A stretch of DNA of 64,000 bases, from the NCBI RefSeq assembly GCF_002157355.1, contig NZ_LYMK01000027.1, forward strand, positions 40,987-104,986, given 5' to 3'. Each line of letters begins with the position of its first letter. Within the stretch, counting starts at the first letter, position 1. Below are positions 16,193 through 24,309 of the stretch, piece by piece. The notes below the pieces were generated by a model. That model was not told the DNA's origin, searched no databases, and was given only the letters and a program-made list of their open reading frames with translations. This stretch comes from Variovorax sp. JS1663. Its GTDB lineage: Bacteria > Pseudomonadota > Gammaproteobacteria > Burkholderiales > Burkholderiaceae_C. The translations under genes were made by a program, and so were the position numbers.

Positions 16193-16942
16193 CTACGAGA
16201 ACCACCGGAGTCCATACTGCACCCCGGCCCCGATGTGCAGCGCGAGCAGCACATAGAGGATGACGGAGAGAACGATGTGGAGCTTCAGAGATCGGCCAAA
16301 CCAGCGTTTGAAGAATTCGTGCATGCGGACCGAGTACTCCAGGTCCGCCACCGATTCGGCGATGCGGGCTGCCTCGCCAGCGGGGCCAGCGGGTCGGACG
16401 TCGAGCCCGAGTGATGCCATCGCTGCTGTCAAGACTGGCGCCCTTGGGAGAACTCCCATTTCAGCCGGGGAGTTTTCAAGCTTCCACCAGGCATTGTCGA
16501 GATCTCCTCTTGCGGTCTGCAGCAACGCCAACTTGTCCTTCATTTCATGGGCGACAAAGGTGAGCAGATAGCGAACCGCAAAGCCGCTGACGACGACGAG
16601 CAGCATCGTTGCCGTCAGCGTAGTTCCCAGCCAGCTGTCGAACTTGTGACCCGTGTGAATGATCGCGAGCAATGGGCCGAGAAGGCCCGCATAGACGTGC
16701 AGGGTAAGCAACGTCTTCATCGATACGTGCGGTGTGATTCGGGCGTTGAACCAGGAAACACGCTTTGCGATCGGGTAGGCAAGCGGGACGAGCATGAGCA
16801 CAGCCCCCGCTATCCCGAATACCGCTCCGAGTCCGCTGCCCGGAAAGCGAGGCGAGCGGTGCAGGAAGAAGCCGAGCCAGGCTAGAAGCAGTACGCTGAG
16901 CACGCCGCTGACGACGATGCCTTCACGTTCAGGCCATTTCAT
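16193..16942 (-). CDS. Five-helix membrane protein, probable cytochrome b (ferric-reductase-like)
   Basis: 249 aa from the ATG at 16942, two bases after the stop of the FAD/2Fe-2S fusion gene. About five transmembrane segments: residues 8-26, 36-54, 75-95, 105-125 and one near the C-terminus. Histidines lie in helices at LHVYAGLLGPLLAIIHTGHKF and in SLKLHIVLSVILYVLLALHIG, spaced about one membrane thickness apart, suiting bis-His haem b. A soluble loop of about 80 residues lies between the last two helices. I infer that it carries electrons across the membrane between the cytoplasmic reductase domain and the periplasmic multihaem cytochrome. Confidence 0.75.
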   Translation of the reverse strand: MKWPEREGIVVSGVLSVLLLAWLGFFLHRSPRFPGSGLGAVFGIAGAVLMLVPLAYPIAKRVSWFNARITPHVSMKTLLTLHVYAGLLGPLLAIIHTGHKFDSWLGTTLTATMLLVVVSGFAVRYLLTFVAHEMKDKLALLQTARGDLDNAWWKLENSPAEMGVLPRAPVLTAAMASLGLDVRPAGPAGEAARIAESVADLEYSVRMHEFFKRWFGRSLKLHIVLSVILYVLLALHIGAGVQYGLRWFS

Positions 16943-16944
16943 GG

Positions 16945-19146
16945 CTACGCCTCCACAGTGACCGGCCCGGTGGGCTTTGCCTGGCAGGCGAGAATCATGC
17001 CGTCGGCCTTGTCTTCGGGATCTAGCCCGTCCTCGACCGCCATCTCGACTTCGCCGGAAGTCATCTTCACCTTGCAGATGCCGCAGGTGCCGACGCGGCA
17101 TGAGAATTCGATCCCGATGTCGAGCTCTTCGGACAGCTCAAGAACGGTCTGATCAACATGAATTCTGGAGGACTTGTTGTTCTTCGAAAAGGTCACCAGC
17201 GGGCCGGTAGCGGGGGCAGTGGATTTGGCGGTGGTCCCGGCTGCGGCAGGGGAGGGTGCGGCTGAGCCAAAACTTTCGGTCTTCACCTGGTCGGGTGGCA
17301 CCTTCAGCTCAGTGAGGATCGCCTTGACCGCGTCCATCATCACGGGCGGCCCGCAAAGATGGATTCTTCGCGCAGCGATGTCAGGGACAGTCTGCGCGAG
17401 TAATGCCTTCGTGAGGCGTCCTCGTAGCCCTTGCCAGTCCGTCCCTTCCGGATGCTCCATTACCACTGCGACCTGCAGCTTTTTGTTGACACGCTGAAGC
17501 TCAGCGAGATCTCTTGCAAAGATGAAATCAACTGGGGCCCTGCACGCGTAGACAAAAAAGATGTCTCCGGGCCATGACCGCTCAGTAAGGTAGCGCGTGA
17601 TGCTCATCATCGGAGTGATTCCCACACCGCCCGCGATGAGGACGACGCTGTCCGCTTCGGTTCCGGTAAAGGTGGACTTTCCGACAGGACCTCCTGCTTC
17701 GATCAGGTCGCCAACCTTGAGCACATCGTCGACATGACGCGAGACCGCGCCCCGGGGTTCGCGCTTCACGGTCAGGTCGACATGGTTGCGCTGTGTCGGG
17801 GAGGATGAGATGGAGTATGAGCGGTTCATCCTCGCCCCACCCACCGAGAACGCGACATTGAGGAACTGACCGGGCGCAAAGTTGAAAGGCATGGGGCCAT
17901 CACCGGACGCGGGCTGCAGACGCAAGGTTTTCACGCTTGGTGTTTCCGTGATGACGCTGCCTATGCGGAGTTGGCCCCGCCACTTCGCATTGGGAACTGA
18001 CGCCACGTTAGTCTGTGGAGCGTCGATCGGCGACTCTGTTTCGGTCGCAGGCTTGGCTGCTGAAGCAGGGGCAGAAGAGTGCGACGGGGGGGCCACAGGC
18101 GGGGATGCTTTTGCCGTCGGCGGCGTGTCGCCAGCTGGTGGTGTCCCTCCAGCCGGCGTCGTCGTTCCAGCGGGCGGACCCGCTGGTGAAGACGGGTTGG
18201 GAGCTCCGCCGAGGGGGGGCGACGTTCCGGGGGGCGGCGCTCCCGGATTTGGCTCGATGCGTCCGAAGAGGGCAGCAGTTCGGCGCATCTTGAAGAAGTA
18301 CATGGCGACCATCGCCAGCGCGAACGCGATAAGCAATGCCATCACCAAGAGATGCAATGGCAAGACGCCGAGAACTTTTCGTGAGTCTTCACGCGCAATG
18401 GGAGACGCGAGGTTCATCTCGCTCTTGAACCATTGCGAAGCGACATTCTGAGGCGGTGTTCCTTCCTGAAGAAGCCTGTGCACGGCGACGCCGCTGCCCA
18501 CACGCCCGAGGCCGTCGCGCGACTGTTGCAGCGCGCTCTCGGCTGAGTCGTGATCGCCCGCTGCGATCGCAGTCGACAGGCGTTCCTGCGCCGTCTGCAA
18601 TAGCATCGTGCCTTCGTAGATGCGCTCCTCGGAGAGGCGGCGCACTTCGGCACGGTTTTCGGGCGTCAGCGTGGGCAGACTCATCAGGAACGGGTAAATC
18701 TCTTTTCCCGCGCCACCCCCGCAGCAGCCTTCGCTGCCCATCATCCCTTCCATCATTTTCTGCATGCCCGCCATCATTCCCTGCATGGCGTCCGACTGGG
18801 CCGACATTGCAGCGGGAGCTTGCGCTGGCGCGGAGGCACCTGCCATGGGGGCGCCGGCACTTGGAGCGGACGGGGATGGACCGGGATTGGACGGCTGCGC
18901 TGCGCCGGGATGATGAGACTCGTGCTCGGTCTCTCTTGACTGAGCTGCAGCGGGCGAGTTGCCGATCAGAGAACCCAGCAATGCCAGACAAGCAAGTCGC
19001 TTGATCGGGCCCCTCAATCGGCCCGGTAAGCGCCTCGCAAAGAGTCGATGGACAGGAATAGATGACATCGCGTCGAGAAGCTTACAACCGCTGCGAAAGA
19101 ACTCATGCGCTGAGATTCCCTGTGCCTCGGTAAGAGTTCTAATCAC
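16945..19146 (-). CDS. Fusion: Met-rich periplasmic domain, TM helix, FAD/NAD(P) reductase and 2Fe-2S ferredoxin
   Basis: 733 aa from a GTG at 19146 overlapping the upstream stop (GTGA), or 707 aa from the ATG at 19068, which would begin directly with a signal peptide (SSIPVHRLFARRL to NSPAAAQ). Order: exported region with DAMQGMMAGMQKMMEGMM and GCCGGG, then a helical segment; a transmembrane helix (LPLHLLVMALLIAFALAMVA, about residues 262-282); a Pro/Ala-rich linker of about 110 residues; a ferredoxin-reductase domain with FAD motif RSYS, nucleotide motif AGGVGITPMMS and HLCGPPVMM; and a plant-type [2Fe-2S] domain with CRVGTCGIC and a fourth Cys in LACQ. The topology puts reductase and ferredoxin in the cytoplasm and the Met-rich part in the periplasm. 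It should take electrons from NAD(P)H and hand them to the neighbouring membrane cytochrome. Confidence 0.85.
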   Translation of the reverse strand: MIRTLTEAQGISAHEFFRSGCKLLDAMSSIPVHRLFARRLPGRLRGPIKRLACLALLGSLIGNSPAAAQSRETEHESHHPGAAQPSNPGPSPSAPSAGAPMAGASAPAQAPAAMSAQSDAMQGMMAGMQKMMEGMMGSEGCCGGGAGKEIYPFLMSLPTLTPENRAEVRRLSEERIYEGTMLLQTAQERLSTAIAAGDHDSAESALQQSRDGLGRVGSGVAVHRLLQEGTPPQNVASQWFKSEMNLASPIAREDSRKVLGVLPLHLLVMALLIAFALAMVAMYFFKMRRTAALFGRIEPNPGAPPPGTSPPLGGAPNPSSPAGPPAGTTTPAGGTPPAGDTPPTAKASPPVAPPSHSSAPASAAKPATETESPIDAPQTNVASVPNAKWRGQLRIGSVITETPSVKTLRLQPASGDGPMPFNFAPGQFLNVAFSVGGARMNRSYSISSSPTQRNHVDLTVKREPRGAVSRHVDDVLKVGDLIEAGGPVGKSTFTGTEADSVVLIAGGVGITPMMSITRYLTERSWPGDIFFVYACRAPVDFIFARDLAELQRVNKKLQVAVVMEHPEGTDWQGLRGRLTKALLAQTVPDIAARRIHLCGPPVMMDAVKAILTELKVPPDQVKTESFGSAAPSPAAAGTTAKSTAPATGPLVTFSKNNKSSRIHVDQTVLELSEELDIGIEFSCRVGTCGICKVKMTSGEVEMAVEDGLDPEDKADGMILACQAKPTGPVTVEA

Positions 19147-19964
19147 TCCATCTTCATCGGCGCGGGCATCGCGGGCGCCTGTGCCGGCTTGCCGGTAGCG
19201 GGCGACGGCCCACTTGGCTTGGTGCCGAGCAGTGCTTTTTGCTGATCAGAGGTAAGCACCTTTCCCGCCTCACCGACCGCCCTGATGAAGGCGACGCGTT
19301 GGTCGCCGCGAAGCTTCTCTATGGCGCGAACCTTCGCTTCGATCTTGGCGGAGTCCGGTGTATCGGCCGCCGTCAGCATCCAGAGCTCCTGTTCGGCGTC
19401 CTCGACCCGACGATCCGAGCTCGTCCGATCCAGCAGAGTTTTTTCCTTGATCCGGTTCAGAGCGGTCTGCTGCTCTGTCGAGAGGGTGATGTGCTGAGGA
19501 TGATCGAGAAAGAAACCGGTCGCGCCAACGTGGTACAGGTGGGAGGCACCAGGAAACCCGGGCAGACTTGCAGAGGGTGCCATATTGCCCATGCCGCGCC
19601 GCGCCGGCATGGATCCACGCATGCGACCCATCATGTCTGAACTCGACGGAGCGGCCATAGGGTCTTGCATACTGCCGGAAGAGTCGGTGCTGGGCATAGG
19701 GCCATCCGAAGGCATGTTGCTCTTCATCATTCCATCGCCCATCCCACCCTTTTTCTCCATCTTGTCCATGTCATCCATCATCGCAAGACGGAAGCCGGAA
19801 GATAAAGCTTTAGGTGAACGCAGGCCGCTCCACGCCCCATCATCATTTGGATTCGCCGCTTGGGCCGTAGGTGATCTAGCCCATAGCGGGGACGAAATGG
19901 TAAGCGCAATGGTGACCGCCGTTGCGGCGGTGACCAAGCTAGTCTTCGAATACTTGCTCGACAT
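19143..19964 (-). CDS. Periplasmic Spy/CpxP-like Met-rich protein
   Basis: 273 aa from the ATG at 19964 (MSSKYSKT), which opens a Sec signal peptide ending near SPLWARS. A Met-rich low-complexity region (MMDDMDKMEKKGGMGDGMM, MMGRMRGSM) precedes a helical domain with LSTEQQTALNRI and, near the C-terminus, VLTSDQQKALLG; these LTxxQ-like pairs are typical of Spy/CpxP/ZraP-type chaperones and metal-resistance sensors. It is likely a metal-binding periplasmic chaperone. Its stop overlaps the GTG start of the reductase fusion, so the two are co-translated. Confidence 0.75.
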   Translation of the reverse strand: MSSKYSKTSLVTAATAVTIALTISSPLWARSPTAQAANPNDDGAWSGLRSPKALSSGFRLAMMDDMDKMEKKGGMGDGMMKSNMPSDGPMPSTDSSGSMQDPMAAPSSSDMMGRMRGSMPARRGMGNMAPSASLPGFPGASHLYHVGATGFFLDHPQHITLSTEQQTALNRIKEKTLLDRTSSDRRVEDAEQELWMLTAADTPDSAKIEAKVRAIEKLRGDQRVAFIRAVGEAGKVLTSDQQKALLGTKPSGPSPATGKPAQAPAMPAPMKME

Positions 19965-20081
19965 TTTTAGCACCTTTTCGGTTGACGGTGAAGCCCACTC
20001 TGCTTGCCTAGCTCTCGAATTCAAGGCGGCTTTCGGCCCTACGAGTGGGGAGGCGTCCCTATTCGACGCAGCAGGCACCGT

Positions 20082-20390
20082 TTAGGGTTGGTTCTTGTGA
20101 AACTGCGCGTGGTTGTGCGACGGCTTTTTCTTGACCTTTTCACCAGAAGCGGATTCGGCGTTGTCATGGCCGCACGGCGCTCCCGTAGCCTTCGAAGCGC
20201 TGCTGATCCCGAAACCCTGTGCGTCAACATGGTCGTGACGCTTCATCGGCGCTTTGCCGCAACCGCTTGGAACAGTCGCCGAGTTCGCCGGTGTCGGCAT
20301 TGTTGCCGCCGGTTGCTGCGCATACGCGGGAATCGCCGCAATCGTCATCGCGATGCCGATTGCAGATGAGACATAAAGTAGTTGCTTCAT
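20082..20390 (-). CDS. Small exported Cys/His-containing protein, unknown family
   Basis: 102 aa with a signal peptide (MKQLLYVSSAIGIAMT to AYAQQ). The mature part has two Cys and several His residues in the order SGCGKAPMKRHDHVD, GAPCGHDN and a C-terminal HNHAQFHKNQ. The same order recurs in the interrupted gene at 48093-48374, so this is a conserved small protein of copper clusters, perhaps a periplasmic metal ligand. First gene of the redox module; an exact FNR-type site lies about 120 bases upstream of its ATG. Confidence 0.7.
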   Translation of the reverse strand: MKQLLYVSSAIGIAMTIAAIPAYAQQPAATMPTPANSATVPSGCGKAPMKRHDHVDAQGFGISSASKATGAPCGHDNAESASGEKVKKKPSHNHAQFHKNQP

Positions 20391-20504
20391 GGTAGAAGTC
20401 CGGGAAGAGTTGGTGGAACAAGGGATGAAACGTGTAGCCGGCCTGGTGGTTCAGCGGCGAAATCAGTCATGGATGCATCTTGGGGCGCACCTAACGCACG
20501 GCCT

Positions 20505-20518
20505 TTGATACAGATCAA
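20505..20518 (-). promoter_or_regulatory. FNR/ANR-type site TTGAT-N4-ATCAA
   Basis: TTGATACAGATCAA is an exact match to the FNR/ANR consensus. It is centred about 121 bases upstream of the ATG of the first redox-module gene (20390), consistent with a promoter with a longer leader. No plus-strand gene starts nearby. Confidence 0.65.
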
Positions 20519-20578
20519 GTTCGAAGCATCATTCCGCCCCTTTCCCACCAACATCTATTGGCGGCAGAGCCCTATCAT

Positions 20579-20607
20579 CAACCTAGGTGCGGCACACAGG
20601 TCAAGCG
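20579..20607. repeat. 29-bp dispersed repeat, copy 1
   Basis: This 29-bp stretch recurs at 38039-38067 in the same orientation with one mismatch (28 of 29), including GGTGCGGCACACAGGTCAAG. Sequence beyond it on either side does not match. The rest of 20391-20824 holds the FNR-type site and nothing else I recognise. Possible IS end or recombination footprint. Confidence 0.6.
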
Positions 20608-20824
20608 GCTGGCGTGGCGCGGCAGCGCTGGGTATTTCGGCGCCTCGTCGGGTGGGGGCAATTGGACTTTGCGGAATGTGGGAACGCTTCGCGGCACGCC
20701 CGTTCAGCGCCTCGACGCCTGGGGATCAACGGCACTCCCACCCTTCACCGTCTTGCTCGGTATACAAACCTCGGGCGAGAAGCCCGCTGCATGGGATCTG
20801 GTGAGCGCGGCAGCGTCGATCTTG

Positions 20825-21190
20825 TCACTTGACGAACTTGACCTCGGCCCAGGCGGTGGCACGTACCTGAACCGGGGTTGCGATCACAACGCGGCGTACC
20901 ATCGGCGCCAGTAGCCGCTCGATAGCCGCCGTGTCGCTGGTTGACTTGAGCACTACGTCCTCTTGCTTGCCCAGCAACTCGGCAAGTTTGAGCACGGCTT
21001 CACGCTCCATCGCGAAGCAGCGAAGCAGCCGCATGCCACGCAGCAGCTGAAGAGAACAGATCCGACCGATCGCACGAGGAAGTTCCAATTGGCTGTCGCC
21101 GGTTGCCTTCGCGCGGGCCAACGCTTCGCTCATGAGCCTGATCCCGGGCTCCGCTTGAGGGCCACGAGTCGCATGCCCACTGAAGTACAT
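20825..21190 (-). CDS. Hypothetical protein, uncertain
   Basis: 121-codon frame without a recognisable family. The first 20 residues look unlike coding sequence; an internal Met at residue 20 (SEALARAKATGDSQLELP) gives a 102-residue protein, mainly helical and rich in Arg, Leu and Ala, ending in AEVKFVK. No signal peptide or membrane helix. It is flanked by a lipoprotein gene and the repeat region. Could be a shadow frame. Confidence 0.3.
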   Translation of the reverse strand: MYFSGHATRGPQAEPGIRLMSEALARAKATGDSQLELPRAIGRICSLQLLRGMRLLRCFAMEREAVLKLAELLGKQEDVVLKSTSDTAAIERLLAPMVRRVVIATPVQVRATAWAEVKFVK

Positions 21191-21265
21191 CCCCGGACTC
21201 GATCCCTCGATCCGGCTGACTCAAACTTGTAGTGTCCAATCCGCTGAGATCCCCACCGGCCTCAG

Positions 21266-21652
21266 TCAGTTTGCCGGCTTCGCCATTTGCCGATGGATCT
21301 TCGCAATAAGGAGATTCTCGTTGGCTGTGTGCTCGTAGCTTCGGGCTAGGTTCTCACAGTGCTGAGCCAATGTCTCGTGTACTTCTACACCGCTTGCGGG
21401 AGTTCTATTCCTACGGTACGTGATCGCATAGCCAAAATGCCGCTTTGCCGTGGCTGCATCGATGGCCGCTTGCCGCTCGTACTCGGCTGCGATGGCTCCA
21501 TGATCCAGTTCGCTGACTGCCCTCTCCGAACGGGCCGGCATAAGCACCGAATTTTCCGGCGGGCGCGAAGCGCATCCGGCCGCAATCATCAAGGTTCCGA
21601 CAGATGCGGCGATGGCAAGTCCTCGTAGCAACGCGATTCGCTTGGTCATCAT
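21266..21652 (-). CDS. Small lipoprotein, unknown function
   Basis: About 128 aa from the ATGATG at 21652/21649, preceded by AAAGGAGA; the second ATG has the better spacing. A signal peptide with lipobox MIAAGC marks it as an envelope lipoprotein. The mature part is helical and His/Arg/Glu-rich (AAIDAATAKRHFGYAITYRRNR, then HETLAQHCENLARSYEHTANENLLIAKIHRQM). I recall similar small lipoproteins beside metal-resistance genes but cannot name the family. An exact FNR-type site lies about 110 bases upstream. Confidence 0.65.
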   Translation of the reverse strand: MMTKRIALLRGLAIAASVGTLMIAAGCASRPPENSVLMPARSERAVSELDHGAIAAEYERQAAIDAATAKRHFGYAITYRRNRTPASGVEVHETLAQHCENLARSYEHTANENLLIAKIHRQMAKPAN

Positions 21653-21756
21653 GATCTCCTTTGAGGTTGAACGCGCGGCCGAAGGGGGTGGCGGATCCTT
21701 CAATCCCCGCAAAAATGAACGATGCGCAAACTGTCGTACAAGCGCCGGAAAGAACA

Positions 21757-21770
21757 TTGATAAATATCAA
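21757..21770 (-). promoter_or_regulatory. FNR/ANR-type site TTGAT-N4-ATCAA
   Basis: TTGATAAATATCAA matches the consensus exactly and has an AT-rich core. It lies about 111 bases upstream of the lipoprotein ATG at 21652. The IS3 remnant begins just beyond it on the other side. Confidence 0.65.
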
Positions 21771-21834
21771 TCGATAGCGATGTTGCAGCGCCGTAGCTTC
21801 CTTCGAGGCTCAGCAGCACCTGAGTGGGTCCCGG

Positions 21835-22878
21835 TTGTACCTTCGGCTAATGACGAACGCCGCAATCGCGGCCCCCGGATTCGCGGGAGAATGCGGGGTG
21901 ATACGCGATGCGGCGGCCGAGCCGCAGCATGCATTCCTCGGGCAAGGGGTGATGAAGCCCGAGCAGGCCGAGCTGGAGCGTTTGAGGAAGGAGAACGCCA
22001 ACTGCGGATGGAGCGTGACCTATTGAAAAGAGCCGCGGCCTACTTTTCCAAGGAGTCGGGGAAAGCATCGAGGAAGCTGGCTGCTGTCATTGATGTGCGA
22101 GGCGCTCGGTGTCTGGGCACGCCCCGAAGCCAACGCAGTCTAGACGACGAGGTGCTCGGCAGCCAGGAGTGTCAGAGTCTCCTGGGCGGCGACCGCACGT
22201 ATGGTGCTCGACGGGTCTGGCACAACGTGCTGGCGTTGGGTCAGCGGTGCGGATTGCACCGCATCGAACGGCTCATGCGAGAACAGGCGCTGCGCGCGCG
22301 GCCACGACGCGAGGCTTGCCGCAGGACCGTGGGGCACGCAGCCCCATCCCCGGCAACGTGCTCCACCGTCACTTCCAGGCCGATGCGCCCAACCAGAAGT
22401 GGATGGCCGACCTCATCTACATCTGGACGCCCGAGGGCGGGCTCTACGCAGCCGCTGTGCTGGACCTGTACTCGCCTCGCATCGTCGGCTGGTCGATGCA
22501 GGAGAGCATGGCCTCGCAGCTGGTGGCCGACGTTACTAATGATGACCGTGTGGCGCCGCGGTAAGCCGGTTGCGCTGCTGCATCACTCCCGACCAGGGCA
22601 GCCAGTACACCAGCGAGCACTTCCAGAAGCTGCTCAAGGAGCAAGGCAGCGCCTGCAGAATGAGTCGCCCGGGCGAGGCTGGGGCAACTCGGCGGTGGAG
22701 AGCTTCTTCAGCTCGTTGAAGACCGAGCGGACGGCTAGACTAGGAAGGTGTACAGGTCCGGGAGCAGGCACGCGCTGACGTGCTCGACTACATCGAGTGT
22801 TTCCACAATCCGACGCGTCGTCATTCCACGCTCGGCTACGTCAGTCCAATCGAGTTCGAGAAAGCTCTAAAAGCTTAG
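21835..22878 (+). mobile_element. IS3-family transposase (orfA-orfB) pseudogene
   Basis: Across three plus-strand frames one reads an IS3 transposase: MKPEQAELERLRKEN and MERDLLKRAAAYFSKES (end of orfA and coiled coil), then orfB pieces DRTYGARRVWHNVLALG, IERLMREQALRARPRR, a DDE core QADAPNQKWMADLIYI and AAAVLDLYSPRIVGWSM, then NSAVESFFSSLKTERTA, and finally ECFHNPTRRHSTLGYVSPIE ending at TAG 22876-22878. Several frameshifts make it inactive. Inverted repeats and target duplications were not resolved. 22879-22972 is non-coding. Confidence 0.82.
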
Positions 22879-22972
22879 GTCGGTGTCCACGAAATCGGCA
22901 GCAGCCCAGGCCTGCCCGCCCGCCTTCTAACTTGGCTCCATGCCCCCGTTGTGTCGGCCGGGGGCGGACAGG

Positions 22973-23305
22973 TCAATTTCGCTTGCGAAGTCGGACCACC
23001 GTAAGATCCGATCCGGATTTTTCTAGATCGAAGGCGACCTTGTCGCCCTCCTTGAATTTGCCCAAAGTCTGGTTGTTCTTGAGTTTGAATTCATGCTTTG
23101 CTGGCGGCATCTTGAGCTTGTCGATGGTTTCGTGTTCCAGCGTAATTTTCTTTCCTTGCGCATCGATGCCGGTGATCACGCCAATGCCGGAACTGCGGAC
23201 GACTCCGTGCTGGCGGCCGGGTTCGTCGTGGCGTTGAGCGAGCGCGTCGGTCGCGAGGACAGTGCTGAGGGAAAATATGGCCGCAGCCAAGACTGTAGAC
23301 TTCAT
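22973..23305 (-). CDS. CusF-like periplasmic metal-binding protein, divergent
   Basis: 110 aa with a Sec signal peptide (ending TDALAQ). The body GIGVITGIDAQGKKITLEHE followed by FKLKN, LGKFKEGDKVAFDLEKSG and LTVVRL is the small OB-like CusF barrel. The usual copper site WPxMTM is replaced by KMPPAKHEF, so the Trp and both Met ligands are missing; His and Met residues nearby could form a different site. Probably a periplasmic metal chaperone with altered specificity, or one that has lost copper binding. Stands alone between an IS remnant and a divergent gene. Confidence 0.7.
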   Translation of the reverse strand: MKSTVLAAAIFSLSTVLATDALAQRHDEPGRQHGVVRSSGIGVITGIDAQGKKITLEHETIDKLKMPPAKHEFKLKNNQTLGKFKEGDKVAFDLEKSGSDLTVVRLRKRN

Positions 23306-23404
23306 TTTGGCTCCTAGACTAACGATTGCACCATGGGATGGCGGTTTGAAAAAGCAAGAACTAGGCCATCTTCGTCGGAAAAATGCGCCTTTGCGCCTGA
23401 TGTC

Positions 23405-23833
23405 ATGAACACCTTTCGCGAAGTGATGGAGTGGGTGGGGCTGGCGTTCGATGCTACTGGTGTTTTGGTGATTGCGGGAGGTGTCCTGATCGCTGCAGGG
23501 CGGCTGGCCGCTGGGGCTTCAGGTGCAAAAGCGATGAGTGTCCGGCGCTTCCGGCAGGACTTCGGCGGCGCGATCGTGCTCGGCCTTGAATTTCTGGTAG
23601 CGGGCGACATCATCCGCACTGTCGTCGTGGCGCCGACACTGGAAAACGTTGCCGTGCTGGCGATCGTAGTTCTGATTCGCACTGTTCTGAGTATGGCCCT
23701 GCAGGTCGAGATCGAAGGGCGCTGGCCTTGGCAGCTTCATGACCGTGATTCCGCCCCTATCCAAGCGTGTTCGCAGTTCTCGACAGGCGCCGATTCAAAA
23801 TCGGCTGGCGAGGAACTCAAAGATCGCAACTAG
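23405..23833 (+). CDS. DUF1622 family membrane protein
   Basis: 142 aa from the ATG at 23405 (MNTFREVMEWVGLAFDATGV), chosen over an in-frame start 24 codons earlier because DUF1622 proteins begin there. Three hydrophobic helices: residues 8-33, about 55-78 and 84-104. The family pattern RRFRQDFGGAIVLGLEFLVAGDIIRT and ENVAVLAIVVLIRTVLS, with EIEGRWPWQ, is clear. Function of the family is unknown. The tail after WPWQ (about 35 residues) is longer than I expect. Confidence 0.8.
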   Translation: MNTFREVMEWVGLAFDATGVLVIAGGVLIAAGRLAAGASGAKAMSVRRFRQDFGGAIVLGLEFLVAGDIIRTVVVAPTLENVAVLAIVVLIRTVLSMALQVEIEGRWPWQLHDRDSAPIQACSQFSTGADSKSAGEELKDRN

Positions 23834-24309
23834 TCTAGTTGGATCCGTGCGCGAGATCGTCACGGAAACCGACAGGGTGCGAAGTAAAGCCCTTGACGTG
23901 CCCCGCCAGCGTCGTTTCATCTCAAGGAGCCCGCCTATACCCGACTTGGCCGAGGTTAGGGTCACCAAGTTCCCAATCCACAATGGCTACGCGACGTGGC
24001 TCAAGTTGTCTGGCGTCCTCAGGCAGCATTGTTGGAGGACGAATTCTGGGGTGATGCGTTAGGCGCTGCCGTCAGTCCGGCGTTGCACACAGAAGACCAG
24101 AAGACCGGCCGGGTGCCCAGTGTGGCGAAGTGCCGCTGGCCGGCGCAGGGAATGGCTGATGGTCGGTTCGAATCTCATCCAAGGTCTTGGACGGTTTGCG
24201 ATTTCGGCCGGCGTCGATGTTCGACTTCGATCCGATAGCATCGTGCGGTGCGACTTCCACTTCACTCGCGACTGTCGTGGGAGCGGATGCCCCGTATGGA
24301 ACTACTGCA
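23834..24309. other. Intergenic, nothing recognised
   Basis: Short frames on both strands here show no family signature, signal peptide or consistent ribosome-binding site. It should contain the promoter of the phospholipase-D-like gene. Confidence 0.35.
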
